Shown: piece by piece, positions 24,865 to 33,351 of the stretch | Position numbering within the stretch: the stretch's first letter is position 1 | Layout of the letters: the number at the start of each line of letters is the position of its first letter | Assembly: GCA_035288145.1 (NCBI GenBank) | Contig: DATEAX010000028.1 | Coordinates: 1 to 52,593 of the forward strand | Reading direction: 5' to 3' | DNA: 52,593 nt | DNA from: DATEAX01 sp035288145 | Lineage (GTDB): Bacteria > Patescibacteriota > UBA1384 > UBA12157 > JAENIV01 | Program-made: the position numbers and the translations under genes | Notes under the pieces: generated by a model | Database searches by the model: none | What the model was told of the DNA's origin: nothing | What the model saw: the letters and a program-made list of their open reading frames with translations, nothing else

Positions 24865-25694
24865 TGGACAACAAAAACAAACTCCAAAAAATAAATTTGG
24901 ATGGGGGATTTTATCGTCACTTTTTGAAAAATCTCGCCCTCGCGGGAGATGACCTCGTTGACGTTGCCAACAATAATCCCCATGGGAATATCCCCGCCCA
25001 AACCGGAAGTGACCACCTGCTCTCCCTTTTGGATTGAGATGTTCAGGGGGATTTCTTCAACCGCAAGCCCCCCCAGTCCGCCGCGCAAAAGTCCGGTGCC
25101 CCGGGATTCCTGCAAGACCACCGGCACCAGCGAGTTACTGTCAGTAATAAGAATGACTTCGGCAGATTTTTCCCAAATGTCGCGGATTGTGCCCACGAGA
25201 AAACCCTGCGAGATTACCGCCTGGTTGGTTTTTAAACCGTCGGCGCTGCCGCGGTCAATGACAATGGTTTTTAGATAACCGGTGATTGACCGGCCAATGA
25301 TATTGGCGGGCAATAATTTCAGTTCGCCTTTAGTATTAAAAAAACCCATTTCCTTTTTTAAGATTTCATTTTCATGTTGGGTTTCATTTAAAATCGCCAA
25401 CTGACTTTGAAGGGCCAGATTTTCTTGAATGAGACGTTGATTTTCCCGTGTCTTCTCGCCCAAACTCAATAAGTTTCGAAAAAAAATTGATACCCTGTCA
25501 ACGGTAAAGTTCGAGACAATCGTCAGGGGCTTAGTCGCCTGGAAAAGAAGATTACGGCCTCCATCAAGGATGCCCGTCGGTGCCAAAACGAAACCAAAAA
25601 TCAAGATTAAAAAAATTACCAATAGAAATCGGAAATTAAATTTGCTAAAAAAAGAAAAGTTAATCTTGGAAACTTTAGGAACGATTCTTTTCAA
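24861..25694 (-). CDS. mreC: MreC rod-shape scaffold protein
   Basis: Bitopic Rod-complex protein. Transmembrane helix at about 22-42, coiled coil at about 80-115 (NQRLIQENLALQSQLAILNE), then the two beta barrels (LLPANIIGRSITGYLKTIVI, GIIVGNVNEVISREGEIFQ). 277 residues. It begins at TTG 25694, with AAGGAG 6 nt upstream and no competing ATG, 15 nt after mreB. Confidence 0.92.
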   Translation of the reverse strand: MKRIVPKVSKINFSFFSKFNFRFLLVIFLILIFGFVLAPTGILDGGRNLLFQATKPLTIVSNFTVDRVSIFFRNLLSLGEKTRENQRLIQENLALQSQLAILNETQHENEILKKEMGFFNTKGELKLLPANIIGRSITGYLKTIVIDRGSADGLKTNQAVISQGFLVGTIRDIWEKSAEVILITDSNSLVPVVLQESRGTGLLRGGLGGLAVEEIPLNISIQKGEQVVTSGLGGDIPMGIIVGNVNEVISREGEIFQKVTIKSPIQIYFLEFVFVVQ

Positions 25695-25709
25695 TTACGC
25701 TCCTTACTT

Positions 25710-26759
25710 TTAAGGATTAAACTGGGTGGGTATTAAGACCTCTTTGAGATTTTCCAAATCTTCCAGAACCAAACCGGTGCCCCGAACGACCGAGGTGAGA
25801 GGATCGTCAGCCACATGAACGGTCGTTTGGGTAGATTGCTTGACGATGGTATCCAAACCCCGAAGCAGAGCCCCGCCGCCGCAAAGAACAATCCCTTTTG
25901 CCATAATATCCGCCACCAGTTCCGGAGGGGTTTCCTCCATCGTTGCCCTGATAGCATCGACTATCTGCAAAACCGAACGGCGCAAGGTCGCCTGAATTTG
26001 TTCGGCATTAACCATAATTTCTTTGGGTAGCCCTGTGACCAAATCGCGACCGCGCATCGGGAGATGAGCGTTTTCTTTGGGAGTGACGGCCGAGCCGATG
26101 GCAATTTTAATTTCTTCCGCGGTTCTTTCGCCCAAAAGGAGATTGAGTTTATCCCGGGCAAAACTGATAATATCCTGATTCATTTCGTCGCCGGCGATTC
26201 GGAGAGAACGTGAAGCAACAATGCCTCCCAGCGAAATCACCGCCACTTCGGTGGTGCCGCCGCCGATATCAACAATCATATTGCCGTTGGCCTCTTGAAT
26301 GGGGAGCCGGGCGCCGATGGCGGCAGCGACCGGTTCTTCTATCAAAAAAACTTGGCGAGCGCCGGCGTTTAGAGCCGCCTCTTCGACTGCCCGGCGTTCA
26401 ACCTCGGTCACGCCGTAGGGAATACCGATGACCACCCGTGGTCTGGGAAATAGAGAAAATTTCTCCCGATGGACTTTATCAATAAAATACTTCAGCATCT
26501 GTTCGGTAACTTCGAAATCGGAGACCACCCCGTCAACCAAGGGACGGATGGCGACAATGTGCGAGGGGGTCCGGCCGACCATTTTCCGGGCCTCGTTACC
26601 GATAGCTAAAATCTGTTTTGATTTCTGGTTGATGGCGACCACCGAGGGTTCGTTAATGACAATGCCCTTATCCCGAACATAAACCAAAGTATTGGCCGTG
26701 CCCAAATCTATACCGATATCGTGGGAGAAATAACCCCACAAATGATCAAGAATAATCAT
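25710..26759 (-). CDS. mreB: MreB actin-like rod-shape protein
   Basis: Filament-forming ATPase that positions lateral wall synthesis. ASKHA motifs: DIGIDLGTANTLVY (phosphate 1), MIVDIGGGTTEVAVISLGG (phosphate 2), and GIVLCGGGALLRGLD (adenosine). VREP-like region VFLIEEPVAAAIGA. 349 residues, normal. ATG follows AAGGA; first gene of the mreBCD-mrdA operon. Its rod-type partners imply a non-spherical cell at some stage. Confidence 0.97.
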   Translation of the reverse strand: MIILDHLWGYFSHDIGIDLGTANTLVYVRDKGIVINEPSVVAINQKSKQILAIGNEARKMVGRTPSHIVAIRPLVDGVVSDFEVTEQMLKYFIDKVHREKFSLFPRPRVVIGIPYGVTEVERRAVEEAALNAGARQVFLIEEPVAAAIGARLPIQEANGNMIVDIGGGTTEVAVISLGGIVASRSLRIAGDEMNQDIISFARDKLNLLLGERTAEEIKIAIGSAVTPKENAHLPMRGRDLVTGLPKEIMVNAEQIQATLRRSVLQIVDAIRATMEETPPELVADIMAKGIVLCGGGALLRGLDTIVKQSTQTTVHVADDPLTSVVRGTGLVLEDLENLKEVLIPTQFNP

Positions 26760-26840
26760 TCTGAATCCTTACTTTGCTACTGCAAAGTTGAGTTTAACAA
26801 AAAAGAAGGCCAAGTAAAAGTCCTGCCCTGCCGGTACAGA

Positions 26841-27583
26841 GGGGACGGTTCTCTTTTTATCTTATGTTTGATATTTTTCTAATCTCTACCCAAAATGATG
26901 CTGAATTTTTCGGGTTTCATTATCTCTCTGATGAATCGAACCCCAAACCCGCCTTAAATAACTCGAAACAACCAAATCCCCAACAATCAACTTTTCATAG
27001 GATTCCTGTCTATCTTTTTGGTTTTTACCAAGACCTTCATAAAAAATATCCTCTGTGAGTAGTATATTTTTGTCGCCCAGAACATAAAATCGATAACTCG
27101 AATAACGATATTCTTCAGGATTAACGACTAAACCTTTTCTGACCGGATTTAGTTCAATATATTTCCCGCACTGAATAAAATATTCGTCTTTACCAACCGG
27201 CTGGCTCTTAAACCTATCTTGCCAAAAATGGCCGACCCATCTATATTTTCTTTTGTAATAATGAAAATAAGCTAAATTAATTTTCTTCATAAAAAGCGAA
27301 AAACTGTGAGCTTTTTGGGTTTTCATAAGCATATGGACATGGCTGGGCATTAAACAATAATGAAAGAGATCGAACGGCAATTCATTCTTGTACTTCGACA
27401 TCAAATCGAGATAATAACGATAATCGTCATCTTTTTTAAAAACGAAATTTTTGTTATTTCCCCTTGTCATAATATGATAATAACTACGTGACAAGAGTAA
27501 TCGCGGCGGTCTTGGCATAGATCCAATATAACACGAAGTTAAGTAAAAAATATCAATGTCCATGGTAAAAGAGAACCGTCCCC
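26841..27583 (-). mobile_element. REP-associated tyrosine transposase unit with 17-bp terminal inverted repeats
   Basis: GGGGACGGTTCTCTTTT at 26841-26857 is matched in perfect inversion by AAAAGAGAACCGTCCCC at 27567-27583, bracketing one Y1-type transposase gene. Immediately beyond the right end are CGTCCCCTAATAG and an ATTCACGCTGGAGCGG stretch (27610-27625) that matches the core of repeat A. The unit sits between mreB and mltG. Confidence 0.75.
26886..27518 (-). CDS. REP-associated tyrosine transposase (RAYT, Y1/HUH family)
   Basis: Single-strand DNA transposase related to IS200 TnpA. N-terminal MPRPPRLLLSRSYYHIMTRG is the classic RAYT opening. The HUH motif is PSHVHMLM (His-x-His). The C-terminal helix carries IQCGKYIELNPVRKGLVVNPEEYRYSSY with the catalytic Tyr region. 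210 residues. The upstream extension of this frame (to 27641) covers the terminal repeat and is not included. No sign of disruption, so it may be active. Confidence 0.88.
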   Translation of the reverse strand: MPRPPRLLLSRSYYHIMTRGNNKNFVFKKDDDYRYYLDLMSKYKNELPFDLFHYCLMPSHVHMLMKTQKAHSFSLFMKKINLAYFHYYKRKYRWVGHFWQDRFKSQPVGKDEYFIQCGKYIELNPVRKGLVVNPEEYRYSSYRFYVLGDKNILLTEDIFYEGLGKNQKDRQESYEKLIVGDLVVSSYLRRVWGSIHQRDNETRKIQHHFG

Positions 27584-27652
27584 TAATAGCGTCCCCTAAT
27601 AGTAGAATATTCACGCTGGAGCGGGATTGGGGGATAAACATTGAAACTCAAC

Positions 27653-28558
27653 TTACTGATACTTCTTCAAATTTTCCGCGTGTTCCTCTGCGGTCCGGGA
27701 ATAAACCGCATGGCCGTCTTCTTTATGAAAAAAGTAGAGAAAGCCATCCTTTTGAGGATGAAGGACAGCTTCAATTGATTTGATGCCGGGATTGGCGATC
27801 GGACCCGGGGGGAGCCCGGGATTCAAGTAAGTATTGTAAGGCGAATTGAGTTTATAATCAGCAAGGGAAATTCTCTCCCAGCTTCCTTTGGCATATTGGA
27901 TTGTCGGATCGGCTTCCAGTTTGATATTTTTCTCCAACCGATTTAAGTAAACACCGGCGATTTTGGCTCGGTCTTCATCAAATTTGGCTTCCCGTTCAAC
28001 AATCGAGGCCAAAATTATTGTCTCGCGGGTGATTTTCATTTGGGCCGTCTTTTTATTAAAATTATCAAGCATTTCCCGCCGGATGTCCTCCGGTTTGGCA
28101 TCGGGAAGAAAGCGGTAGGTGTCGGGAAATAAATAACCTTCATCTGCCGAGGCCGCCTGTATCAACTGACCAGCCTTAATGATTTTTTTATTGGCCAACG
28201 CCTCGTCAATTTGGGTCAAGCGCCAGCCCTCGGGAATGGTGATTAAATATTCCGAGGTCTTGCCGGAAACTAAAATAGCCAAAATTTCTTTAATGCTTTG
28301 GCCGGGTGATAATTTATAGACGCCGACCTGAATTAATTCGCCTTTGAGTTTGATATACAAAGTAAAAACATTCGCCGAAGGAATGATGCCGGCACTTTCA
28401 AGATTTCCGGCAATTTCCCTGGTGCTTTGACCGGAACGAACGATAAAATCGCGGGGTTCGCCTCGCCCTTTCTTATTGAGTAAATAATAAAAATAAATTC
28501 CCAGCAAGATAATGCCAAGAAGGATTATCAAGATGATGATGAAGAAAAGTTTTTTCAT
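27653..28558 (-). CDS. mltG: MltG endolytic murein transglycosylase
   Basis: Membrane-bound transglycosylase that cuts nascent glycan strands. N-terminal transmembrane helix (about 3-26), LysM-like subdomain (about 40-110: FIVRSGQSTREIAGNLESAG), then the YceG catalytic domain. The catalytic Glu lies in LASIVEREAKFDEDR, with TIQYAKG and SPYNTYLNPGLPPGPIANPG following. 301 residues, slightly short but complete. ATG overlaps the ruvX stop by 4 nt. Confidence 0.94.
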   Translation of the reverse strand: MKKLFFIIILIILLGIILLGIYFYYLLNKKGRGEPRDFIVRSGQSTREIAGNLESAGIIPSANVFTLYIKLKGELIQVGVYKLSPGQSIKEILAILVSGKTSEYLITIPEGWRLTQIDEALANKKIIKAGQLIQAASADEGYLFPDTYRFLPDAKPEDIRREMLDNFNKKTAQMKITRETIILASIVEREAKFDEDRAKIAGVYLNRLEKNIKLEADPTIQYAKGSWERISLADYKLNSPYNTYLNPGLPPGPIANPGIKSIEAVLHPQKDGFLYFFHKEDGHAVYSRTAEEHAENLKKYQ

Positions 28559-28965
28559 TTTTTTTGAGCTACATTAAGATATTGCTCTAAAATCATTTTC
28601 GCCGCCAGTTTATCCACCTCTTCTTTATAGCGGCCTGACCGGGGATTTAAGGAAGAATCCTTAAGAACTCGTTCGGCATCTTTGGAAGTCAGGGTTTCAT
28701 CAACAAAAACGACCTCAACATCGAGATTTTTTTTGAGTTCAAGGGCAAAGGCATGAATTTTATCCGCTTGGAGGCTGTCTCGAAAGTGAGGCAAGCCGAT
28801 GACGATATTTTCGATTTGCTCTCGTCTTACGAGACGGCTTAATTCATGAACTGCCTCATTGAGGTTTTTATTTTCAATCACTCCCCATGTGGCGACGAGA
28901 TTATTTTCGGCAATTGCCACCCCAATTCTTCTTTCGCCCATATCCAGACCAAGTATTTTTTTCAT
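28555..28965 (-). CDS. ruvX: RuvX/YqgF, Holliday-junction-resolvase-like RNase H fold protein
   Basis: 136 residues, normal length. Conserved acidic residues are present in KKILGLDMGERRIGVAIAE, VIGLPHFRDS, FVDETLTSKDAERVL and a C-terminal EEVDKLAAKMILEQYL. The family acts in 16S rRNA 5'-end processing and possibly recombination. It is translationally coupled to mltG downstream (ATGA), a pairing frequent in bacteria, and overlaps the upstream gene by 4 nt. Confidence 0.92.
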   Translation of the reverse strand: MKKILGLDMGERRIGVAIAENNLVATWGVIENKNLNEAVHELSRLVRREQIENIVIGLPHFRDSLQADKIHAFALELKKNLDVEVVFVDETLTSKDAERVLKDSSLNPRSGRYKEEVDKLAAKMILEQYLNVAQKK

Positions 28966-30653
28966 GTCCCAGCTCCCGGTGAGGACAAGGGGGAATGGGA
29001 TGAGACCGGAGTCGGACTTTTGACCGCTTCCGGTTCCAAATAATCAAGTTTCACATCGACATTTCGTCTGAAGTTGGGAATCCTTTTTAATGGCCAAAAA
29101 GCCGGCCTAAATTGGATGCTTGATCCCGCCAGCCCCTCGATTCTTTCTAAATATTTCTCCGCCTCCTTGCGATTTTTACCCAAAAGATTTTCTTTAATTT
29201 TTTCTTTGTCGATTTCGGAGGAAATTTTTGCCGTTGTGCTTACGTCCAACAAAACCAGGTTTTGATCGTAACGTTTTTCTTTGACTTGCGAAGTGATGAG
29301 GTCATTGGGACCCAAAGAAATCATTTTGTCAGTGGGAATTTGTTCAGTCAAGATGGCGACAATAAATTTCTCAAAGTCGTTTTTGGAGAAAGCGATTTGT
29401 CTCAAACGTTGTTTAATTTTTAAATTAAAATCCTGGGCTTCGCCGTCAACTTTGACCGAAGAAATTTCTTCAACGATATCTATTTGAAGACCGCTTTCCA
29501 AAGCAATCTGACCACCGATTTTGTCCGCGAGGTCTTTCTTCAAATCTTCAGTAAGTGTTTTGGTCAGTTTTTCTTTGGCGGAATCGTAATCGGCCTGGGA
29601 GACCACTTGAACTTCTTTGGAAAATCCGCCGGTCAAATCTTTGCTTGATTGGCCATAAATTTTTTCCTGCTGTTCAGCCGAAAGACCGACAATGGTAAAG
29701 CGGCCGGCTTTGACATTATATTCTTCGCCGGGATTTTCCGCTTCAATCTCAACCGTCGCCGTGCCCGGGACAATATTGCCGCCGCGGATTGACGTCCCGG
29801 GAACGCTGGCGGTGGTTTTTCCGACAAAAGTTTTTGATGATGAGGAAAATTTTGTGCCTTGGCCGAAGTTTTGCTCGCTTGAATCCCAATAATTATAGAG
29901 TGTAAGAGTTCCAATCGCTTTGCCGCCTAAATTTTTCTTTCCCGTGGTCGGAAATTTCTCTTCTTTCTCCCGGGTAAGGTCGATTAATCCGCCGCCATAA
30001 ATCTTACTTTCCGGATTAGAGGGTTTGTCTCCTTGAAGCGTCACTTCAAGATTTTTTTGAAAACTTTCCGCCTGAACCTGAAGTTGAATGTTGACTTTGG
30101 GAAAAATTAAAAATGCCCCAGTGAGGATTAGCAAAACGACGATTGCCAAAAGCGGCCAGAGAATTTTACGATACCTTGACCAATCTATTTCTTTCTTAAT
30201 CTTCGGCGGCCGCCAGGTTTCTTGGGGCGTGGGCAAGCCGACGTCTTTTTTTTGCCAGCCGCCTGCTTGCTCCTGAAAATGATGCACCTGAACCCCCTTG
30301 GGTTTCTCGTCCTTAAGAGGCGTCTTTGGGGTATCGTCAATTTCAATCACCTCGTTACGGGTGGGCAGGGGTGCCGGCGGGAGAACTTCCGGATGCTCGC
30401 TTTTAACCGATTCATAAACTTTGAGGCCAACTTTGGCCGCCAGATTCCTACCGATTTTATCGGCGGTGACAATGGCAATTTCTTTACCAATAATGCTGGC
30501 TTCTTTTAAAAGAAGCCGCAGATTAACCACGCTTTGCAGGAGGGTGGCCTCGCGGGGAATAACTAAACTTAGACGAACAGCTTTCGACTGTTTGATTTTA
30601 TCGATGACGGAAGTAATTTCCTCGTCCGGTTCAAGATAAAGAATTTCGTCCAT
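28962..30653 (-). CDS. bitopic membrane protein with baseplate-J-like extracytoplasmic domain
   Basis: 563 residues. The soluble N-terminal domain (1-85: IPREATLLQSVVNLRLLLKE, GKEIAIVTADKIGRNLAAKV) looks like a small alpha/beta fold. A Pro-rich linker precedes one transmembrane helix (about 168-190). The large outside region contains VPGTSIRGGNIVPGTATVEI and EAENPGEEYNVKAGRFTI, the pattern of phage baseplate J/gp47-like proteins. The end is Ser/Pro-rich. It starts 3 nt after the FtsA-like gene, so an actin-like ATPase inside may connect through this protein to the outside. Function unknown. Confidence 0.75.
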   Translation of the reverse strand: MDEILYLEPDEEITSVIDKIKQSKAVRLSLVIPREATLLQSVVNLRLLLKEASIIGKEIAIVTADKIGRNLAAKVGLKVYESVKSEHPEVLPPAPLPTRNEVIEIDDTPKTPLKDEKPKGVQVHHFQEQAGGWQKKDVGLPTPQETWRPPKIKKEIDWSRYRKILWPLLAIVVLLILTGAFLIFPKVNIQLQVQAESFQKNLEVTLQGDKPSNPESKIYGGGLIDLTREKEEKFPTTGKKNLGGKAIGTLTLYNYWDSSEQNFGQGTKFSSSSKTFVGKTTASVPGTSIRGGNIVPGTATVEIEAENPGEEYNVKAGRFTIVGLSAEQQEKIYGQSSKDLTGGFSKEVQVVSQADYDSAKEKLTKTLTEDLKKDLADKIGGQIALESGLQIDIVEEISSVKVDGEAQDFNLKIKQRLRQIAFSKNDFEKFIVAILTEQIPTDKMISLGPNDLITSQVKEKRYDQNLVLLDVSTTAKISSEIDKEKIKENLLGKNRKEAEKYLERIEGLAGSSIQFRPAFWPLKRIPNFRRNVDVKLDYLEPEAVKSPTPVSSHSPLSSPGAGT

Positions 30654-30655
30654 AG

Positions 30656-31912
30656 TTATTCTCGCAAATTGGTGACAATTCGATTTAAAATATTATCCAT
30701 CACTTTTTCTTCGCCGACAAGGTCAATCGCCAAATTAGCTAAACTCATTGGCGTTATATCCCAAGGATTAGTTAATTCCTTAGTTTGGTCAAGGATATTT
30801 TCGACATCCTGCGGCCTGATGAAATGGACCGAGGGCTTGCGGGCGAAGGGCAGTCCGGGATTCCATTGGGCGGATTTTAAAACTTCTTCAATGTCCGGCA
30901 ACAGGGCACCACCGCCGCAAATCAGAATTCTGGACGGCAAAAGTTCCAGCGAAGAAAACTCCTCTAAAGTTAATTCTACCCCCGAAAGCCAAACCTGGCA
31001 ATCGGTCCCGAGAGCCTTTTTGACAAATTTTGCGTCTTCTGCCGGAAGCTCCCCACGAGAATATTTGATTTTAACGCTTTCGGCTTCTTCAAATGACGAG
31101 CCGAAAACTTGAGCGATTCTTTTGGTAAAAGACCTCCCGCCCAAAGCAAACATTTTCGTGCCTTCCACCCCGCCTTGGCTGACAACGGCCAGGTCGGTCG
31201 TCCCGCCGCCAATATCAATAAAGATGGCGGAAAATTCCGTTGATTCTTTGGGACCGATGGAACGGGCTAAAGCGTAAGGGTCGGCAACGATGGAAAGGAG
31301 GTCCAAACCCAGCTCGGCGGCGATAGTTTGCAAAGCCCCTAGATGAACAATCGGGGCAAAGGCGTTGAAAACGCCGACTTGCAGTTCGCGTCCCTGGAAA
31401 CCCAAAGGATTGGTCACTTTGTAACCGTCAATTTTGACATCAACAATGGCGGCGTTGACGAGTTTCACATCAACTTCGGCGTGACCGGTTTCCCAGGCGA
31501 GAATCTGGCGGGCGCGGTCAAAGGAGCGGCGTTGAATGCGAGAGATGATATCCTTGAGTTCTTCCAGAGTGATGCCTTTTTTATGATCCGGTCGAGTGTA
31601 TTTGATGGTGGTGGTATTTCCCTTGACAAGTTCGCCGGCAATGCCCATAATCACTTGGCTAGGCATGATTTTTGCCATTTCTGCTGCCCGCTCGAGGGCT
31701 TTTTGGCAATTGCGGACAACGCCATGAATGTCGGTGACTGCCCCGCCCTGCATATCCGAGAGTTTTTGTCGCTGGCGGCCGGAACCAACGACAATGCCTT
31801 TATCGTCTTCGACTTTAAAAATCAAGCATTTGGCATATTCCGTGCCAATATCCAAAGCGATGGCGTAGCGGTTTTCGATTTTTTTCTGCCCTAAGAAGTC
31901 AAATAGACCCAA
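30656..31912 (-). CDS. FtsA/PilM-like actin-fold ATPase
   Basis: 418 residues of the ASKHA superfamily. Phosphate 1 is IALDIGTEYAKCLIF; phosphate 2 is IFIDIGGGTTDLAVVSQGGV; the adenosine motif is RILICGGGALLPDI. The region between (about 85-165, MGIAGELVKGNTTTIKYTRP) fits the 1C/SHS2 subdomain of FtsA/PilM. The C-terminus lacks an obvious amphipathic membrane-targeting helix. Operon with a baseplate-J-like membrane protein, ruvX and mltG suggests a divisome or surface-machine role; a pilus assembly ATPase partner (PilM type) is the alternative. First gene after the promoter at 32033. Confidence 0.82.
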   Translation of the reverse strand: MGLFDFLGQKKIENRYAIALDIGTEYAKCLIFKVEDDKGIVVGSGRQRQKLSDMQGGAVTDIHGVVRNCQKALERAAEMAKIMPSQVIMGIAGELVKGNTTTIKYTRPDHKKGITLEELKDIISRIQRRSFDRARQILAWETGHAEVDVKLVNAAIVDVKIDGYKVTNPLGFQGRELQVGVFNAFAPIVHLGALQTIAAELGLDLLSIVADPYALARSIGPKESTEFSAIFIDIGGGTTDLAVVSQGGVEGTKMFALGGRSFTKRIAQVFGSSFEEAESVKIKYSRGELPAEDAKFVKKALGTDCQVWLSGVELTLEEFSSLELLPSRILICGGGALLPDIEEVLKSAQWNPGLPFARKPSVHFIRPQDVENILDQTKELTNPWDITPMSLANLAIDLVGEEKVMDNILNRIVTNLRE

Positions 31913-32032
31913 ATTTACCCCGCTCCTTTAGCTTGACGAAATTTAAATTATTTTTGATGTTTTTTTGTTGTAAGTTGTATGTTAATCTCTATACATCAAA
32001 AATACGGATTCCCAAATCCTTCTTATATTAAT

Positions 32033-32061
32033 AGTATAGCGCAAATCCAGCCGGATACCAA
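32033..32061 (-). promoter_or_regulatory. promoter of the ftsA-like operon
   Basis: Minus strand TTGGTA (32061-32056), 17-nt spacer, TATACT (32038-32033). It leaves a leader of about 115 nt containing an inverted repeat ATTTTTGATGT / ACATCAAAAAT (around 31949-32011). A 27-nt palindrome abuts its upstream side. Confidence 0.5.
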
Positions 32062-32087
32062 AATTTACACCCCTGGGGTGTAAATTT
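32061..32087. repeat. 27-nt palindrome
   Basis: Perfect 13-bp arms AAATTTACACCCC / GGGGTGTAAATTT around a single T. Its inner part matches the dispersed palindrome family. It lies directly upstream of a -35 box. Confidence 0.8.
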
Positions 32088-32121
32088 ACTCTTCCTATCC
32101 TGATTTTCTTAATTCTTTAGA

Positions 32122-32484
32122 TTATTTGTGCTCTGCAAGTAATCTCTGTAATTTTCTTTTAAGAGTAGAAATCCTGACTTCAGCTCGATCATTGAGGCTT
32201 ATTTGCATCATTGCATCTTCATTTGCCCCTCTGTACTTAGTTTCATTTGCACGTCTAATTATTTGGTGGCCTTCTTCGATTCCTTTTTTCGTATCAGCAA
32301 TTTCAACCATTATCCTCATCAATTCCACCTCATCCTGACCTATAGATTCCGGATTTACCGCCATTGATTCTAAAGTATTCTTTTTTTCTATTTCTCCGGT
32401 TTGTTTTTGAGACTCTCCAAACTCTTTCGCTGCTTGTTTTTCTTCTTCAGACCTAAATTCATCTCCGTTGTTCATTTCATTCAT
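32122..32484 (-). CDS. small acidic coiled-coil protein
   Basis: About 120 residues, rich in Glu, Lys and Met, predicted almost entirely helical. ATG at 32484 (MNEMNNGDEFRSEEEKQAAK) follows GAGGAGG with ideal spacing; the TTG at 32499 lies on the Shine-Dalgarno. No signal or membrane segment. Not recognised. It stands alone between the ftsA-like operon and a transposase unit. Confidence 0.65.
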   Translation of the reverse strand: MNEMNNGDEFRSEEEKQAAKEFGESQKQTGEIEKKNTLESMAVNPESIGQDEVELMRIMVEIADTKKGIEEGHQIIRRANETKYRGANEDAMMQISLNDRAEVRISTLKRKLQRLLAEHK

Positions 32485-32607
32485 AATTTTCCTCCTCAAA
32501 TGTTTTTAACCTTAGAAAGCTTTTGCCTTCCTACCTTCATTTAACTCTCTCTCTGCTTGTCAAGAGTTTGTCAATAATTTATCTTGTCTTACCAGTGTTA
32601 CCCAATT

Positions 32608-32628
32608 ACCCCGCTCCTGGAGCGGGGT
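32608..32628. repeat. 21-nt palindrome, left end of RAYT unit
   Basis: Arms ACCCCGCTCC / GGAGCGGGGT around a central T, perfectly paired. Confidence 0.85.
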
Positions 32629-32659
32629 TAAAAATGGTTAAATATGTTATGATAAGAGT

Positions 32660-33328
32660 ATGAAAAGAGCAGTTGGGTTAGTTACCGGAGAAGTCTATCA
32701 TATTTTTAATAGAAGTATCGTTGATTATCGGATATTTAATAATGATGAAGAATATTTCAGAATGATGAATTTACTGAAATACTATCAAATCAGAAGTGAA
32801 ATTAAATTCTCTGAATTTATTCAATTAAAACAGATTGAGGGATATGGTTTTGACAGATTTTTTGAAATCATTTCCAAAGATAAAGAAAAAGTTGTACAGA
32901 TTATAGCTTACTGTCTTATGCCTACCCACTTTCACTTAATCCTTAAACAATTAGCTGAAAAAGGAATTTCATCTTATATGGCAAACACACTAAATAGTTA
33001 TACACATTACTTTAACATGAAACACAGAAGAAAAGGTCCTTTATGGGAGAGTAAATTCAAAAACGTCTTGGTAAATAATGACGAACAATTGATCCATCTG
33101 ACAAGATATATTCATCTAAATCCTGCCACTGCTTTATTAACTGAAAAACCAGAACAATGGTCATTCTCTTCATATAATAAATATTTATCAACATCGTGCT
33201 CAACTTCTACGCTTTGCCAATATAGTGATATTTTAGATATTAAAACATCAGAGTACAAAAAATTCGTAAATGATAGAGTTTCATATCAAAGAGAATTAGC
33301 CAAAATCAAAAATTTATTACTGGATTAA
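32660..33328 (+). CDS. REP-associated tyrosine transposase (Y1/HUH), second copy, divergent
   Basis: 222 residues. HUH motif is PTHFHLIL; the C-terminal signature is LTRYIHLNPATALLTEKPEQWSFSSYNKY, with the Tyr region retained. N-terminus VGLVTGEVYHIFNRS replaces the usual Arg-Pro-Arg opening. It is only distantly similar to the copy at 26886-27518 and also has different terminal repeats, so the two are separate families. Weak Shine-Dalgarno (AAGAG), possible extended -10 (TGTTATGAT) just upstream. Low GC compared with neighbours. Confidence 0.85.
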   Translation: MKRAVGLVTGEVYHIFNRSIVDYRIFNNDEEYFRMMNLLKYYQIRSEIKFSEFIQLKQIEGYGFDRFFEIISKDKEKVVQIIAYCLMPTHFHLILKQLAEKGISSYMANTLNSYTHYFNMKHRRKGPLWESKFKNVLVNNDEQLIHLTRYIHLNPATALLTEKPEQWSFSSYNKYLSTSCSTSTLCQYSDILDIKTSEYKKFVNDRVSYQRELAKIKNLLLD

Positions 33329-33351
33329 ACCTTATTCTGCCCCCTTACCTA

